A stretch of DNA of 64,000 nt from Candidatus Rhodoferax randersensis (GCA_016718155.1 JADKEH010000001.1:62001-126000), one strand, 5' to 3'; shown: positions 1-9,150, counted from the first letter of the stretch. The notes: generated by a model not told the origin, from the sequence alone. Translations and numbers: made by a program.

Positions 1-106
1 GATCACACCCGAGATGGAAAAACGCATCAACCAGGCCAAGCAGGACATCATCAGCGGCAAGGTCAACGTGGTCGACTACCGCGAAAAGAACAGTTGCCCA
101 GTTTGA
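1..106 (+). CDS. BMP-family ABC transporter substrate-binding protein, C-terminal fragment
   Basis: Only the last 34 codons are present; the gene enters from the left edge and stops at TGA 104-106. The visible tail contains KADI-like helix residues followed by GKVNVVDYRE and ends NSCPV. This fits the end of a periplasmic lipoprotein of the BMP/PnrA family, which binds purine nucleosides. The assignment rests mostly on context: the next three genes are the ATPase and two permeases of a YufOPQ-type nucleoside transporter, whose binding protein normally comes first. There are 17 bases to the next start. Family identity is inferred, since the ligand-binding domain lies outside the window. Confidence 0.6.
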   Translation, partial: ITPEMEKRINQAKQDIISGKVNVVDYREKNSCPV

Positions 107-123
107 TTTGAACCGGCGCGTTT

Positions 124-1674
124 ATGACCCCGGTGGTCGAATTCCGGCACGTCAGCAAGCAGTTCGGCGCGGTCAAGGCCAACCACGACATCAGCTTCTC
201 GGTGGCCAAGGGGTCGATTCACGGCATCGTGGGCGAAAACGGTGCCGGCAAGTCGACCCTGATGAGCATTCTGTACGGCTACTACCAGGCTGACAGCGGC
301 ACCATCCTGCTGAACGGCGCGCCGGCCCGGATTCGCAACAGCCAGGATGCGATCCGTCAGGGCATCGGCATGGTGCACCAGCACTTCATGCTGGTGGAGA
401 CTTTCACGGTGCTGGAGAACATCATGCTCGGCGTCGAAGGTGCCAGGGTGCTGGGCGCCAGCTTCAAGACCGCCGAGCAGAAACTGCGCGCCATCGCCGC
501 CCAGTACCAGCTTGACGTGGACCCCTTGGCGCGTACCGAAGACCTGTCGGTGGGCGCGCAGCAGCGGGTTGAAATCCTGAAGCTGCTCTACCGGGGCGCC
601 GACATCCTGATTCTGGACGAGCCCACGGCCGTGCTCACGCCGCAGGAAGCCGAGTCGCTGTTTGCCATCCTGCGCCTGTTTCGGGAGCAGGGCAAAACCA
701 TCATCCTGATCACGCACAAGCTGCAGGAAATCATGGCCATCACCGACCGCGTGACGGTGATGCGCGCGGGCATGGTGGCGGGTGAAGTCGATACCGCCCA
801 CAGCAGTCGCGAGGCCCTGGCCACCCTGATGGTCGGCCACGAGGTCAATGAACACCTGGCCCGCACGCCGCGCCCCGCTGGCGACGTGGTGCTGGACGTT
901 GACCGACTCGGGCTGATCAGCCCCGCAGGTGTGCGTCAGCTCGAAGGCTTGAGCTTCCAGGTGCGCGCAGGGGAAATCGTCGCCATAGCCGGCGTCTCGG
1001 GCAACGGCCAGACGCAGTTGCTTGAAGTGCTGGCCGGCATGACGCTGCCAAGCGAAGGCCAGGCGCATCTGCTCGGCCAGAGTCTGCCCTGGCCCGGTCG
1101 CAAGGACGCCGATGGCTTGCCAGCCATTTTTCGCCAACTGGGAATTGCCCACGCGCCGGAGGACCGGCTGCGCGAAGGCCTGATCAAGGACTTCAGCGTG
1201 GCCATGAACTGCGTGCTGGGCCACCAGCGTGATGCCGCATACGTGCACGGCATGTTGCTCGACACCAGCGCGATCCAGACCTGTGCCGAGCAACTGATTG
1301 CCGATTTCGACGTGCGCCCGACCGACCCCAGCCTGCGCGCGGCGCAACTCTCGGGCGGCAACCAGCAAAAGATCGTGCTGGGGCGCGAGATCGCCAGCGC
1401 GCCAAAGCTGTTTCTGGTCGGGCAACCGACGCGTGGGGTGGACATTGGTTCGATCGAGATCATTCATCGCCGCCTGTTGGCCCTGCGCGAAGCGGGCATT
1501 GCCATCCTGCTGGTGTCGGTGGAGCTGGAAGAAATCCGCACCCTGGCCGACCGCGTGCTGGTGATGTGTGGCGGGCGCATCACCGGCGAAGTGGGCGGTG
1601 AGGACTTTGACATCGCCCGCATTGGCCTGATGATGGGCGGCGTGACCAGCGAGGCGGTCGCGGCAGAAGCATGA
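124..1674 (+). CDS. Nucleoside ABC transporter ATP-binding protein (YufO-like)
   Basis: 516 aa with two fused ABC ATPase domains, as in the sugar/nucleoside importers YufO, NupA and RbsA. The first domain has Walker A GENGAGKS (37-44), the Q-loop MVHQHFML (83-90), signature LSVGAQQR (141-148) and Walker B ILILDEP (161-167). The second is catalytically degenerate, as is usual here: GVSGNGQTQ (290-298), LSGGNQQ (409-415) and QPTRGVD in place of a full Walker B. It powers uptake through the two permeases that follow; the next ATG overlaps its stop by 4 bases. With ribokinase and nucleoside hydrolase downstream, the substrate is probably a purine or pyrimidine nucleoside rather than a free sugar. 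Confidence 0.9.
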   Translation: MTPVVEFRHVSKQFGAVKANHDISFSVAKGSIHGIVGENGAGKSTLMSILYGYYQADSGTILLNGAPARIRNSQDAIRQGIGMVHQHFMLVETFTVLENIMLGVEGARVLGASFKTAEQKLRAIAAQYQLDVDPLARTEDLSVGAQQRVEILKLLYRGADILILDEPTAVLTPQEAESLFAILRLFREQGKTIILITHKLQEIMAITDRVTVMRAGMVAGEVDTAHSSREALATLMVGHEVNEHLARTPRPAGDVVLDVDRLGLISPAGVRQLEGLSFQVRAGEIVAIAGVSGNGQTQLLEVLAGMTLPSEGQAHLLGQSLPWPGRKDADGLPAIFRQLGIAHAPEDRLREGLIKDFSVAMNCVLGHQRDAAYVHGMLLDTSAIQTCAEQLIADFDVRPTDPSLRAAQLSGGNQQKIVLGREIASAPKLFLVGQPTRGVDIGSIEIIHRRLLALREAGIAILLVSVELEEIRTLADRVLVMCGGRITGEVGGEDFDIARIGLMMGGVTSEAVAAEA

Positions 1675-2765
1675 ACAGCTACCCCCTGCCCCGCTGGGCC
1701 ACCAGTTTCGCCCTGCCGCTGTTGAACCTGCTGTCGGCCCTGCTGGTGGCTGCACTGGTGATCTTTCTGCTGGGCGAGCAACCCTGGCAGTCGATGGTGA
1801 TCCTGGTCAAGGCCGCATTTCTGAACACCGAGGGCCTGGGCTACACCCTGTTCTACGCCAGCACTTTCATCTTCACCGGGCTGGCGGTGGCCATCGCGCT
1901 GCACGCGGGCCTGTTCAACATTGGCGGCGAGGGCCAGATGTACATGGGTGGCCTGGGCCTGTCGCTGGTGGCGCTCAGCTTCGATGGCACCTGGAGCCCG
2001 TGGGCGCTGATTCCGCTGGCCATTGTGGCCTCGGCGGTGTTTGGCGCTGCCTGGGCATTTCTGCCGGGCTACCTGCAGGCCAAACGCGGCGCCCACATCG
2101 TGGTGACCACGATCATGTTCAACTTCATCGCGGCCTCGCTGATGAACTACATCATCGTCAGCCACATGATCGGTCCTGGCCAGCAGTCCACCTCCAGCCG
2201 CCAGTTCCTGCCCAGCGCCTGGGTGCCCCGGCTCAACGAATGGCTGCCTGGCCTGGGTCAGTCGCCGCTGAACATCACCCTGATCATGGCCCTGCTGGCC
2301 CTTGCCGTTTATGCGCTGGCGATCTGGCGCACACCCTGGGGTTACGGCGTGCGCGCGGTTGGACTCAACGCCCACGCCGCCCACTATGCGGGGGTGTCGA
2401 TCAAGGGCGCCGTGATTGGCGCGATGATGATCTCGGGCGCGCTAGCCGGGCTGGGCGCGGTCAACAGCGAGATGGGCTCGGGCCACCACCTGACCCTGAA
2501 CTTCACCGCCGGGGCGGGCTTCATCGGCATTGCCGTGGCGCTGATGGGGCGCAACCATCCGGTGGGCATCCTGTTGTCGGCGATCCTGTTCGGCGGCCTG
2601 ATCCAGGGCGGCTTTGATCTGTCGCTGGAGAAACCCAACATTCCGCCCGAGACCTTCATCTTCATCCAGGGTCTGATCATCCTGTTCTGCGGCGCCATGG
2701 AAAACCTGTATGCGCCGCTGTTGCACCGGCTGCTGGTGGGCCGACAAGCGAGCGCCCATGTTTGA
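1671..2765 (+). CDS. Nucleoside ABC transporter permease (YufP-like)
   Basis: 364 aa and very hydrophobic, with about ten predicted membrane segments starting near residue 12. It belongs to the BPD_transp_2 family (RbsC/YufP) of inner-membrane channels. Family landmarks include FNIGGEGQMYMGG in the first third, the GYGVRAVGLNAHAAHYAG coupling region that contacts the ATPase, and the GAGFIGIAVALMGRNHPVG stretch. It overlaps the ATPase gene by 4 bases and the next permease by 8, so the operon is translationally coupled. It should form a heterodimeric channel with the following permease. Confidence 0.9.
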   Translation: MNSYPLPRWATSFALPLLNLLSALLVAALVIFLLGEQPWQSMVILVKAAFLNTEGLGYTLFYASTFIFTGLAVAIALHAGLFNIGGEGQMYMGGLGLSLVALSFDGTWSPWALIPLAIVASAVFGAAWAFLPGYLQAKRGAHIVVTTIMFNFIAASLMNYIIVSHMIGPGQQSTSSRQFLPSAWVPRLNEWLPGLGQSPLNITLIMALLALAVYALAIWRTPWGYGVRAVGLNAHAAHYAGVSIKGAVIGAMMISGALAGLGAVNSEMGSGHHLTLNFTAGAGFIGIAVALMGRNHPVGILLSAILFGGLIQGGFDLSLEKPNIPPETFIFIQGLIILFCGAMENLYAPLLHRLLVGRQASAHV

Positions 2766-3726
2766 CGACATCCAACTCTCCAGCATCGTGGTGGCGATGG
2801 TGCGCAACGTGCCGGTGCTGATTTTTGCCGCGTTAGGCGGGCTGTTTGCCGAGCGCTCCGGCGTGGTCGACATCAGCCTGGAGGGCAAGATTCTGGCCAG
2901 CGCCTTCACCGCCGCCAGCGTGGCCTACGCCAGCCAGAACCCCTGGATCGGACTGCTGGCCGCCATCGGTGTGTCGTGCCTGCTGGCGCTGCTGCATGGC
3001 TGGGTAAGCGTGCACCAGCAGGGCAACCAACTGGTGTCGGGCATGGCGATCAACATTGCCGTCAGTGGCCTGACCTTTGTGCTGGCGCAGGTTTTCTTTC
3101 AGCAAGGCGGGCGCACACCAGACCTCGACGGTGGCCGCTTTGCCGTGATCAACTTGCCCGGCGCCGATGCGGTGGCCGGCGTGCCAGTGATTGGATGGGT
3201 CTATGCCCGGCTGTTGAGCGGGCACACCTTGCTGGTGTACCTGGCCTTTGCCCTGGTGCCGCTGGTGCACTGGGTGGTCTACCACACGCGTTTTGGCTTG
3301 CGCCTGCGCGCCGTTGGCGAGAACCCCCACGCGGCGGACACCGCCGGCGTGAGTGTTGCCCTGACCCGCTACAGCGGCCTACTGGTGGGCGGGGTCTTGT
3401 GTGCCTGCTCGGGCACCTACCTGTCGCTGGTGCAAAGTGGCTTCTTCCTGCGCGACATGTCGGCCGGCAATGGCTTTCTGGCCTTGGCCGCCTTGGTGTT
3501 TGGCAGTTGGCGCCCGGTCTACACCGCGCTGGGGTGCTTGATGTTTGCTTTTTTTAGCGCGGTGCAGGTGCAGATAGAAGGCATCGAGCTTCCCGGCATC
3601 GGCAAAGTGCCGGGCTCGCTGATCCAGATGATTCCCTACGTCTTCACGGTCATCATCCTGGCCGGCTTCATGGCCAAGTCGGTGGCGCCCAAGGCAATTG
3701 GCACGCCGTTTGTCAAATCACGTTAA
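2758..3726 (+). CDS. Nucleoside ABC transporter permease (YufQ-like)
   Basis: 322 aa from the ATG at 2758, which overlaps the stop of the upstream permease. An in-frame ATG at 2710 lies inside that gene and would add 16 non-hydrophobic residues, so it is rejected. The protein is the second BPD_transp_2 membrane subunit. It has LEGKILASAF near the N-terminus, the cytoplasmic coupling motif LRLRAVGENPHAADTAGVSV and about eight membrane segments. It completes the importer with the ATPase, the first permease and the partial binding protein. The next gene, a ribokinase-family kinase, begins 12 bases after the stop. Confidence 0.9.
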   Translation: MFDDIQLSSIVVAMVRNVPVLIFAALGGLFAERSGVVDISLEGKILASAFTAASVAYASQNPWIGLLAAIGVSCLLALLHGWVSVHQQGNQLVSGMAINIAVSGLTFVLAQVFFQQGGRTPDLDGGRFAVINLPGADAVAGVPVIGWVYARLLSGHTLLVYLAFALVPLVHWVVYHTRFGLRLRAVGENPHAADTAGVSVALTRYSGLLVGGVLCACSGTYLSLVQSGFFLRDMSAGNGFLALAALVFGSWRPVYTALGCLMFAFFSAVQVQIEGIELPGIGKVPGSLIQMIPYVFTVIILAGFMAKSVAPKAIGTPFVKSR

Positions 3727-3738
3727 TTCTGCACGCCC

Positions 3739-4674
3739 ATGATTCTTGTCGCCGGCTCGGCCAATCTCGATTTTGTGGTGCGCGCGTCGCACATCCCGGC
3801 ACCGGGCGAGACCGTGCTGGGGCACGACTTCCAGACTTTCCCCGGCGGCAAGGGCGCCAACCAGGCGGTGGCGTGCGCACGCGCCGGTGCCGCGGACACC
3901 CACATGCTGCTGGCGCTCGGGTCGGATGCGTTCGCCGCACCGATTGAGGCCTCGCTGCGGGGCGCTGGCGTGCACCTGCACACCGTGCGCGCGCCAGATC
4001 AACCCACCGGCACCGCCTTCATCTGCGTCTCCGACCAGGCCGAGAATGCCATCACGGTTGCACCAGGCGCCAACAACGCGCTGCGACCCGGCGACCTGCC
4101 CGCGCTGGCCGGCTTCAGTCACCTGCTGCTGCAACTGGAGACGCCGCTTCAGACCGTGACCGCCTACGCACAGGCGGCGCGCGCGCAGGGCGTCACGGTG
4201 GTGCTCAATGCCGCGCCGGCACGTGTGTTGCCCGCCGACTTGCTGGCCTTGGTTGACGTGCTGGTGGTTAACGAGGGTGAACTCACCACCCTCTCGCCGC
4301 AACCGGGCACCCTGGCGCAGAAACTCGAACGCCTGGCCGTGCCCTGCGGGGTGGTGACGCTGGGCGCGCGCGGTTGCTGCGCACGCCAAGACGGCCGCTG
4401 GTGGCTGCAAGCTGGTTTTACCGTTGACGCGCTCGACACCACCGCCGCCGGTGACACCTTCTGTGGCGCCTTGACTGCCGCCCTGAGTCGTCAGGAACCG
4501 TTGGCCGCGGCGCTGCGCCAGGCCAGCGCAGCCGGCGCCTTGGCCTGCACGCGCCTGGGTGCCCAGTCCAGCATACCGACACAGGCCGAGGTCAGCGCCT
4601 TCCTGCAAACGCAGCCTGACGCCACCGACCACGCGCTCGTGGTCCTGCAACAATATTGCGGCATAGCACCGTAG
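3739..4674 (+). CDS. rbsK: Ribokinase / PfkB-family carbohydrate kinase
   Basis: 311 aa. PfkB-family kinases phosphorylate ribose or nucleosides with ATP in the cytoplasm. The first signature, GGKGANQ (36-42), and the second, DTTAAGDTFCGA (about 232-243) with the catalytic Asp in GD, are both present, and the length matches ribokinases. Placed between the nucleoside importer and a nucleoside hydrolase, it most likely phosphorylates the ribose released by the hydrolase. Direct nucleoside phosphorylation is possible, because ribokinase and nucleoside-kinase branches look alike at this level. After its stop the operon is interrupted by about 350 bases of repeats before the hydrolase gene. Confidence 0.85.
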   Translation: MILVAGSANLDFVVRASHIPAPGETVLGHDFQTFPGGKGANQAVACARAGAADTHMLLALGSDAFAAPIEASLRGAGVHLHTVRAPDQPTGTAFICVSDQAENAITVAPGANNALRPGDLPALAGFSHLLLQLETPLQTVTAYAQAARAQGVTVVLNAAPARVLPADLLALVDVLVVNEGELTTLSPQPGTLAQKLERLAVPCGVVTLGARGCCARQDGRWWLQAGFTVDALDTTAAGDTFCGALTAALSRQEPLAAALRQASAAGALACTRLGAQSSIPTQAEVSAFLQTQPDATDHALVVLQQYCGIAP

Positions 4675-5024
4675 CGCCGCTGTACCCACTCAAACCAGGG
4701 GCCAGTTGCTGGCCCCAACGCTTTTTCGGACCCAACCCAATGGAAACTTCAGAATTCATGACAATGCGTCGTCATTGCGGTCGAGCCGCGGCTGGGCATG
4801 GATTGCCACGTCGCTTTCCTCGCAATGACGATATCCCGTGACGCAAAGAACTTCGTCATTGCGAACGCAGTGAAGCAATCCATGTCCCCAGAATTCATGG
4901 ATCGCCACGGCCTGCGGCCTCGCGATGACGATACTGGGTCACCGTCCGTGTGCGGTATCGGGCCGAACCAAGAGGCTCGCAGTGACGGACTCTGCTGTCA
5001 TGCATTTGAGAAACACTGACAACC
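4675..5024. other. Intergenic region filled by inverted-repeat elements
   Basis: 350 bases lie between the ribokinase and nucleoside hydrolase genes. Apart from the repeat units described separately (4770-4830 and 4854-4987), I see no convincing gene. Short open frames here read through repeat sequence. A transcript running into the hydrolase gene would carry these hairpins in its untranslated part. Confidence 0.7.
4770..4987. repeat. Modular inverted-repeat element, locus 1
   Basis: Two units. The first (4770-4830) begins CGTCATTGCGG and ends CGCAATGACG, forming one long imperfect hairpin. The second (4854-4987) is a composite: an arm CGTCATTGCGAACGCAGTGA continuing to AATCCATG, a short spacer, the partner arm ATGGATCGCC to TCGCGATGACG, then a tail block running from CCGTGTGCGGTATCGG to GCTCGCAGTGACG. 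The composite recurs at about 23966 and 36039 and, in opposite orientation, at about 13878 and 30208. Confidence 0.85.
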
Positions 5025-6023
5025 ATGATTCAAACCCCCCATCACAAAGTCATCTTTGACACCGACCCCGGCGTGGACGACGCCATGGCGCTCTACTTTG
5101 CCCTGGCCCATCCCGCCATCGAGCTGGTCGGCATCACCACCACCTTTGGCAACGTTACGGTGCAGCAGGCGGCCAGCAACGCGCTGTACCTCACCGCCCT
5201 CACCGGCCGCCAGATTCCGGTGACGCAGGGCGTCGCGGTGCCGCGCCACATGGCGCCCCACGCGCCGCCCGACTTCATCCACGGCGCAGACGGCCTGGGC
5301 AACCTCGACAGCCGGGTTGCCACCGGCAAGCAGCTCGATCCGCGCAGCTCGGCACAGTTCATTGTGGACATGGCCCGGGCCCAGCCCGGCGAGATCACCG
5401 TGGTGGCCGTCGGTCCGCTGGGCAATCTGGCGCTGGCGCTGGAGCTGGAGCCCCGCCTACCGCAGTTGTTGCGTGAAGTCGTCGTTATGGGGGGCACCAT
5501 TATTGAGCCCGGCAACGTGTCGCCCGTGGCCGAAGCCAATATCTGGAACGAGCCACACGCCGCAGACCAGGTATTCACCGCCGGCTGGAAACTAACCATG
5601 GTCGGGCTGGATGTGACCCACCAGGTGCGTGTAACCCTTGCGTTGGTGGCGCAAATTGCCGAGCACCACCAACATGCCGCCACCGACGCGCTGCTGCATG
5701 CCGTTGAGTTCTATGCCAAGTTCTACACCGGCCTGTATGCCCACATCGCGCAAGAGCCGGGTTGCTTCGCGCATGACGTACTGGCTTTCATTTATCTGGT
5801 TCAGCCAGAGTTGTTCACGCTGGAATCCGGCGTGGTGCGGGTTGCCACCGACGGTTTGGCGCTGGGCCAGACCATGCTGAACCGCCGCGACTTTATCGAC
5901 TATCCGCAAACCGGCTGGGGCCAGAACCTGCCGGTCACCCAGGTTTGCATGCAGGTGGATGCTGCCCGCAGTGTGCGGCTATTCCAGGACGTGTTGCTGT
6001 CGGACTGGCTCCAAACCGCTTAG
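5025..6023 (+). CDS. Nucleoside hydrolase (IunH/Rih family)
   Basis: 332 aa. It hydrolyses the N-glycosidic bond of ribonucleosides, giving base and ribose. The N-terminal metal site DTDPGVDDAMAL (12-23) supplies the aspartate cluster that binds calcium and activates water. A family block around GADGLGNLD and a Met-Gly-Gly segment (VVMGGTI) are also visible. There is no signal peptide, so it is cytoplasmic. It is the logical third step after the nucleoside importer and before ribokinase, although a repeat block separates it from them. Specificity (purine, pyrimidine or broad) cannot be read from sequence alone. Confidence 0.92.
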   Translation: MIQTPHHKVIFDTDPGVDDAMALYFALAHPAIELVGITTTFGNVTVQQAASNALYLTALTGRQIPVTQGVAVPRHMAPHAPPDFIHGADGLGNLDSRVATGKQLDPRSSAQFIVDMARAQPGEITVVAVGPLGNLALALELEPRLPQLLREVVVMGGTIIEPGNVSPVAEANIWNEPHAADQVFTAGWKLTMVGLDVTHQVRVTLALVAQIAEHHQHAATDALLHAVEFYAKFYTGLYAHIAQEPGCFAHDVLAFIYLVQPELFTLESGVVRVATDGLALGQTMLNRRDFIDYPQTGWGQNLPVTQVCMQVDAARSVRLFQDVLLSDWLQTA

Positions 6024-6092
6024 GGTCGGCTCGACAGGCCTCAAGATACCAGTCTATATATCAATGGAGAATAACGAAATCACAATAAAGTA

Positions 6093-6110
6093 GTTCGTGA
6101 TCTAACGAAC
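6093..6110. promoter_or_regulatory. Inverted repeat upstream of the sulfate assimilation operon
   Basis: A perfect 6-base palindrome GTTCGT-N6-ACGAAC sits 20 bases before the first start codon of the cys operon, within an AT-rich stretch (about 6050-6100) unlike the GC-rich surroundings. It could be an operator for a CysB-type LysR regulator. That link is inferred from position only. Confidence 0.4.
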
Positions 6111-6130
6111 GCCCCCTACAGTCGGCCCCT

Positions 6131-6922
6131 ATGCATGACTTGGCGTTCATATTTGCGGGCTTCGCGGTTGGCGTGGTGGTGGGCCTCACCGGGGTGGGTG
6201 GCGGCTCGCTGATGACGCCGATCCTGATCTTCTTCTTTGGCGTCAAGCCCTATCTGGCGGTCGGCACCGACCTGCTGTTTGCCGCCTTCACCAAGATGGG
6301 CGGCACGGTGAAGCTGGCGCGCGCGCGCCTGGTGGACTGGCGCATCGTGCTGCACCTGTGCGCCGGCAGCATTCCGGCCGCGCTGACCACCCTGTTTGTC
6401 CTGCATCGGCTCGGGCCCGCCAGCGCCGCCGTGCAAAGCGTGATGACCAGCACGCTGGGCGCCGCCCTGCTGCTCACGGCTGCGGCCACCTTGTACAAAG
6501 CCGTGCGGGGCAAGGCCGCTCCGCTGCGCCTGATCAAGGGCCAGGAGGCGGCGGCTTTGCGTCCCCGGCACTGGAGCCTGCCCCTGCTGTTTGGCGCGGT
6601 GATCGGCACCCTGGTGACTTTGACTTCGGTGGGCGCTGGCGCCATCGGCGTCACCGTGCTGATGTTGCTCTACCCCTTGCTGCCACTGCCGCGCATCGTC
6701 GCCGCCGATATTGCCTATGCCGTGCCCCTGACGCTGGTGGCTGGCCTGGGCCACGCCTCGCTGGGTTCGGTGGACTGGCCGCTGCTGGCCAAGCTGCTGG
6801 CCGGCTCGCTGCCCGGCATCTGGGTCGGCTCGCACTTGATGCAACGCACCCCCGAGCGCGTGATTCGCTCGCTCCTTTCCATCCTGCTGGCCTATGCCGG
6901 TGTCAAGTTGATTGCTTTGTAA
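6131..6922 (+). CDS. Sulfite exporter TauE/SafE family membrane protein
   Basis: 263 aa with about seven or eight membrane segments. The TauE/SafE (DUF81) hallmark GVGGGSLMTPILIFFFG is near residues 22-38, and a second half-repeat around TSVGAGAIGVTVL fits the internally duplicated fold. The family moves sulfite, sulfonates or sulfate-related anions across the inner membrane. As the first gene of the sulfate assimilation operon, 12 bases before the sulfite reductase gene, it may import sulfate or export excess sulfite. Direction and substrate are inferred from context. Confidence 0.88.
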   Translation: MHDLAFIFAGFAVGVVVGLTGVGGGSLMTPILIFFFGVKPYLAVGTDLLFAAFTKMGGTVKLARARLVDWRIVLHLCAGSIPAALTTLFVLHRLGPASAAVQSVMTSTLGAALLLTAAATLYKAVRGKAAPLRLIKGQEAAALRPRHWSLPLLFGAVIGTLVTLTSVGAGAIGVTVLMLLYPLLPLPRIVAADIAYAVPLTLVAGLGHASLGSVDWPLLAKLLAGSLPGIWVGSHLMQRTPERVIRSLLSILLAYAGVKLIAL

Positions 6923-6934
6923 ACCACACCGACC

Positions 6935-8725
6935 ATGTACCACTACACCGAATTCGACCGCCAGTTTGTCCGCCAACGCGCCGACCAATACCGCGACCAG
7001 TTACAGCGCAATCTGTCGGGCACCTTGAGCGACGACGACTTTCGCCCGCTGCGCCTGCAAAACGGCTGGTATATCCAGCGCTATGCGCCGATGCTGCGCG
7101 TGGCCGTGCCCTACGGCGAAGTGTCAAGCGATCAACTGCGTGTCCTGGCAAAAGTCGCCCGCGACTACGACCAACCCAGCGCCGATCTGCTGCAACACGC
7201 ACAGCGCACGCAGGATCAATTGGGCAACCCCAAGGCGCCCAAACTGAAGTCGGGCTACGGCCACTTCTCGACCCGTCAGAACGTGCAGTTCAACTGGATT
7301 CCCCTGGCGAAATCGGCCGACGTGATGGACCTGCTGGCCAGCGTCGACATGCATGGCATCCAGACCAGCGGCAATTGCATCCGCAACATCGCCAGCGACG
7401 CGCTGGCCGGTATTGCGGTCGATGAGATCGCCGACCCGCGCCCGTTCTGCGAGATCCTGCGCCAGTGGAGCACCCTGCACCCCGAGTTCGCGTTCCTGCC
7501 ACGCAAGTTCAAGATCTCCATCAACGGCGCCAAGGAAGACCGCGCCGCCATTGCCTGGTACGACGTGGGCCTGCAATTGCGCCGCTCGGATGAGGGCGCG
7601 CTGGGCTTCTCGGTGCGCGTGGGCGGCGGCATGGGCCGCACCCCCATCATCAGCAGCGTGGTGCGCGAGTTTCTGCCCTGGAACCAGGTCCTCAACTACC
7701 TCGAAGCGGTGATTCGCGTCTTCAACCGCTATGGCCGACGCGACAACGCCTGGAAGGCACGCATCAAGATTCTGGTCAAGGCCGAGGGCCAGCGCTTCAT
7801 CGACCAGGTCGAAGAAGAGTACCGCCAGATCGTCGACCTGGATGGTGGGCCCCACACCATCACGCAGGCCGAGTTCGACCGCGTCAGCGCCTGCTTTGCC
7901 CCGCCAACCCTGAGCACCCCGCGCAAACACCCGCGCGACAAGGTCGGCGATATCCTGCGTGCTGCTGCGCAGAGCGACGTTGAGTTCGCGCGCTGGCTGC
8001 AACGCAATGTGCACCCGCACAAGAATCCCGATCTGCGCGCGGTCACGCTGTCCTTCAAGCGGCTCGGCTTCGCACCGGGTGACGCCACCGCCGACCAACT
8101 GGACGCCGCGGCCGACCTGGCCGAGCGGTTTTCGGCCGGCGAGGCACGCGTCACGCACGAACAAAACCTGCTGCTGCCCTGGGTGCGTTGCGACCAGTTG
8201 CCCGACCTCTGGCACGCCGCACGCCAGCTCGGCCTGGCCAAGCCCAATATCGGCCTGCTGACCGACATGATTGCCTGCCCTGGTGGGGACTTTTGCGGTT
8301 TGGCCAACGCCCGCTCGATCCCGATTGCGCACGCCATCACCGAGCGCTACCAGGACCTGGACGACTTGCACGACCTCGGCCAGATCGACCTGCACATCAG
8401 CGGCTGCATCAACTCCTGCGGCCATCACCACAGTGGGCACATCGGCATTCTGGGTGTGGACAAAGATGGGCGCGAGTGGTACCAGGTGTCGCTCGGGGGC
8501 GCCGATGGCTCCACGCTGAGCGGTCCGGCGCAGCCCGGCAAGGTAGTCGGCCCCTCGTTCAGCGCGGCCGAAATCCCGGACGTGGTGGAAGCCCTGCTCG
8601 ACACCTACCGGACCCTGCGCCACAGCGATGAGACCTTCATCGCCACCGTGCGCCGGCTCGGGCCTGAGCCCTTCAAGCAAGCAGCCCATGCGGCACGCCA
8701 TGTGTCCGAAGCACTAACTGCATGA
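6935..8725 (+). CDS. cysI: Assimilatory sulfite reductase, haemoprotein (nitrite/sulfite reductase family)
   Basis: 596 aa. The protein reduces sulfite to sulfide with six electrons on a coupled sirohaem and 4Fe-4S centre. Two ferredoxin-like and two sirohaem domains are expected for this length. The cluster ligands are visible as CPGGDFC (Cx5C) near residue 449 and SGCINSCGHH (Cx3C) near residue 490. Earlier, TRQNVQFNWI matches the sirohaem-binding RQ-x-Q/N region. It lies between the TauE gene and a DUF934 gene in an operon whose genes overlap by a few bases. No flavoprotein CysJ is visible nearby, so ferredoxin or another donor may supply electrons, as inferred for related betaproteobacteria. 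Confidence 0.93.
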   Translation: MYHYTEFDRQFVRQRADQYRDQLQRNLSGTLSDDDFRPLRLQNGWYIQRYAPMLRVAVPYGEVSSDQLRVLAKVARDYDQPSADLLQHAQRTQDQLGNPKAPKLKSGYGHFSTRQNVQFNWIPLAKSADVMDLLASVDMHGIQTSGNCIRNIASDALAGIAVDEIADPRPFCEILRQWSTLHPEFAFLPRKFKISINGAKEDRAAIAWYDVGLQLRRSDEGALGFSVRVGGGMGRTPIISSVVREFLPWNQVLNYLEAVIRVFNRYGRRDNAWKARIKILVKAEGQRFIDQVEEEYRQIVDLDGGPHTITQAEFDRVSACFAPPTLSTPRKHPRDKVGDILRAAAQSDVEFARWLQRNVHPHKNPDLRAVTLSFKRLGFAPGDATADQLDAAADLAERFSAGEARVTHEQNLLLPWVRCDQLPDLWHAARQLGLAKPNIGLLTDMIACPGGDFCGLANARSIPIAHAITERYQDLDDLHDLGQIDLHISGCINSCGHHHSGHIGILGVDKDGREWYQVSLGGADGSTLSGPAQPGKVVGPSFSAAEIPDVVEALLDTYRTLRHSDETFIATVRRLGPEPFKQAAHAARHVSEALTA

Positions 8726-8739
8726 GAACGGAGCCAACC

Positions 8740-9150
8740 ATGAAACTGATCACCGCCAAGCACGCAGCCACCCGGGCTGACAGCTCGCTCGAACCCAGCC
8801 ATGTACTCACGCTGGCCAATGACGTGGACCCCTGCGAGGTGGCGCTCGATGGCGTCGCGCGCATCGATCTGAACTTTCCAAAGTTCACCGACGGCCGTGC
8901 TTTCAGCCAGGCCTTCCTGCTGCGCCGTCGGCTGGGTTTTTCGGGGGAGTTACGCGCCACCGGCGATGTGCTGATCGACCAACTGCTGCAAATGAAGCGC
9001 AGTGGCTTCGATTCCGCCGTGCTGCGTGCTGACCAAAACCCCGACTTCGCGCAGCGCCAACTGGCACGCTACCCGGCGTTCTACCAGGGCGATGCCGGCT
9101 CGGCCGCGCCCCGATTTTTCGAGCAATCCGCCACCGAGGCCCAAGCATGA
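8740..9150 (+). CDS. DUF934 domain-containing protein
   Basis: 136 aa from ATG 8740, chosen because AACGGAG lies six bases upstream. An in-frame ATG at 8722 overlaps the cysI stop and is possible. The conserved DUF934 core is clear: a segment ending FPKFTDGRAFSQAFLLRRRL, then GELRATGDVLIDQL and MKRSGFDSAVLR. DUF934 proteins are almost always encoded beside sulfite reductase and cysH in proteobacteria. A role as a partner of sulfite reductase is inferred from this linkage; no enzymatic motif is recognised. Its stop overlaps the next start by 4 bases. Confidence 0.88.
   Translation: MKLITAKHAATRADSSLEPSHVLTLANDVDPCEVALDGVARIDLNFPKFTDGRAFSQAFLLRRRLGFSGELRATGDVLIDQLLQMKRSGFDSAVLRADQNPDFAQRQLARYPAFYQGDAGSAAPRFFEQSATEAQA

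Noticed and set aside
76..1755. 559-residue open frame on the minus strand
   Set aside because: It mirrors the intact ABC ATPase gene, is His/Gln/Arg-rich and has no recognisable domain; it is a shadow of a GC-rich coding strand.
4675..5024. CRISPR array suggested by repeated CGTCATTGCGA sequences
   Set aside because: The repeats are inverted, irregularly spaced and scattered over six loci, with no regular unique spacers and no cas genes.
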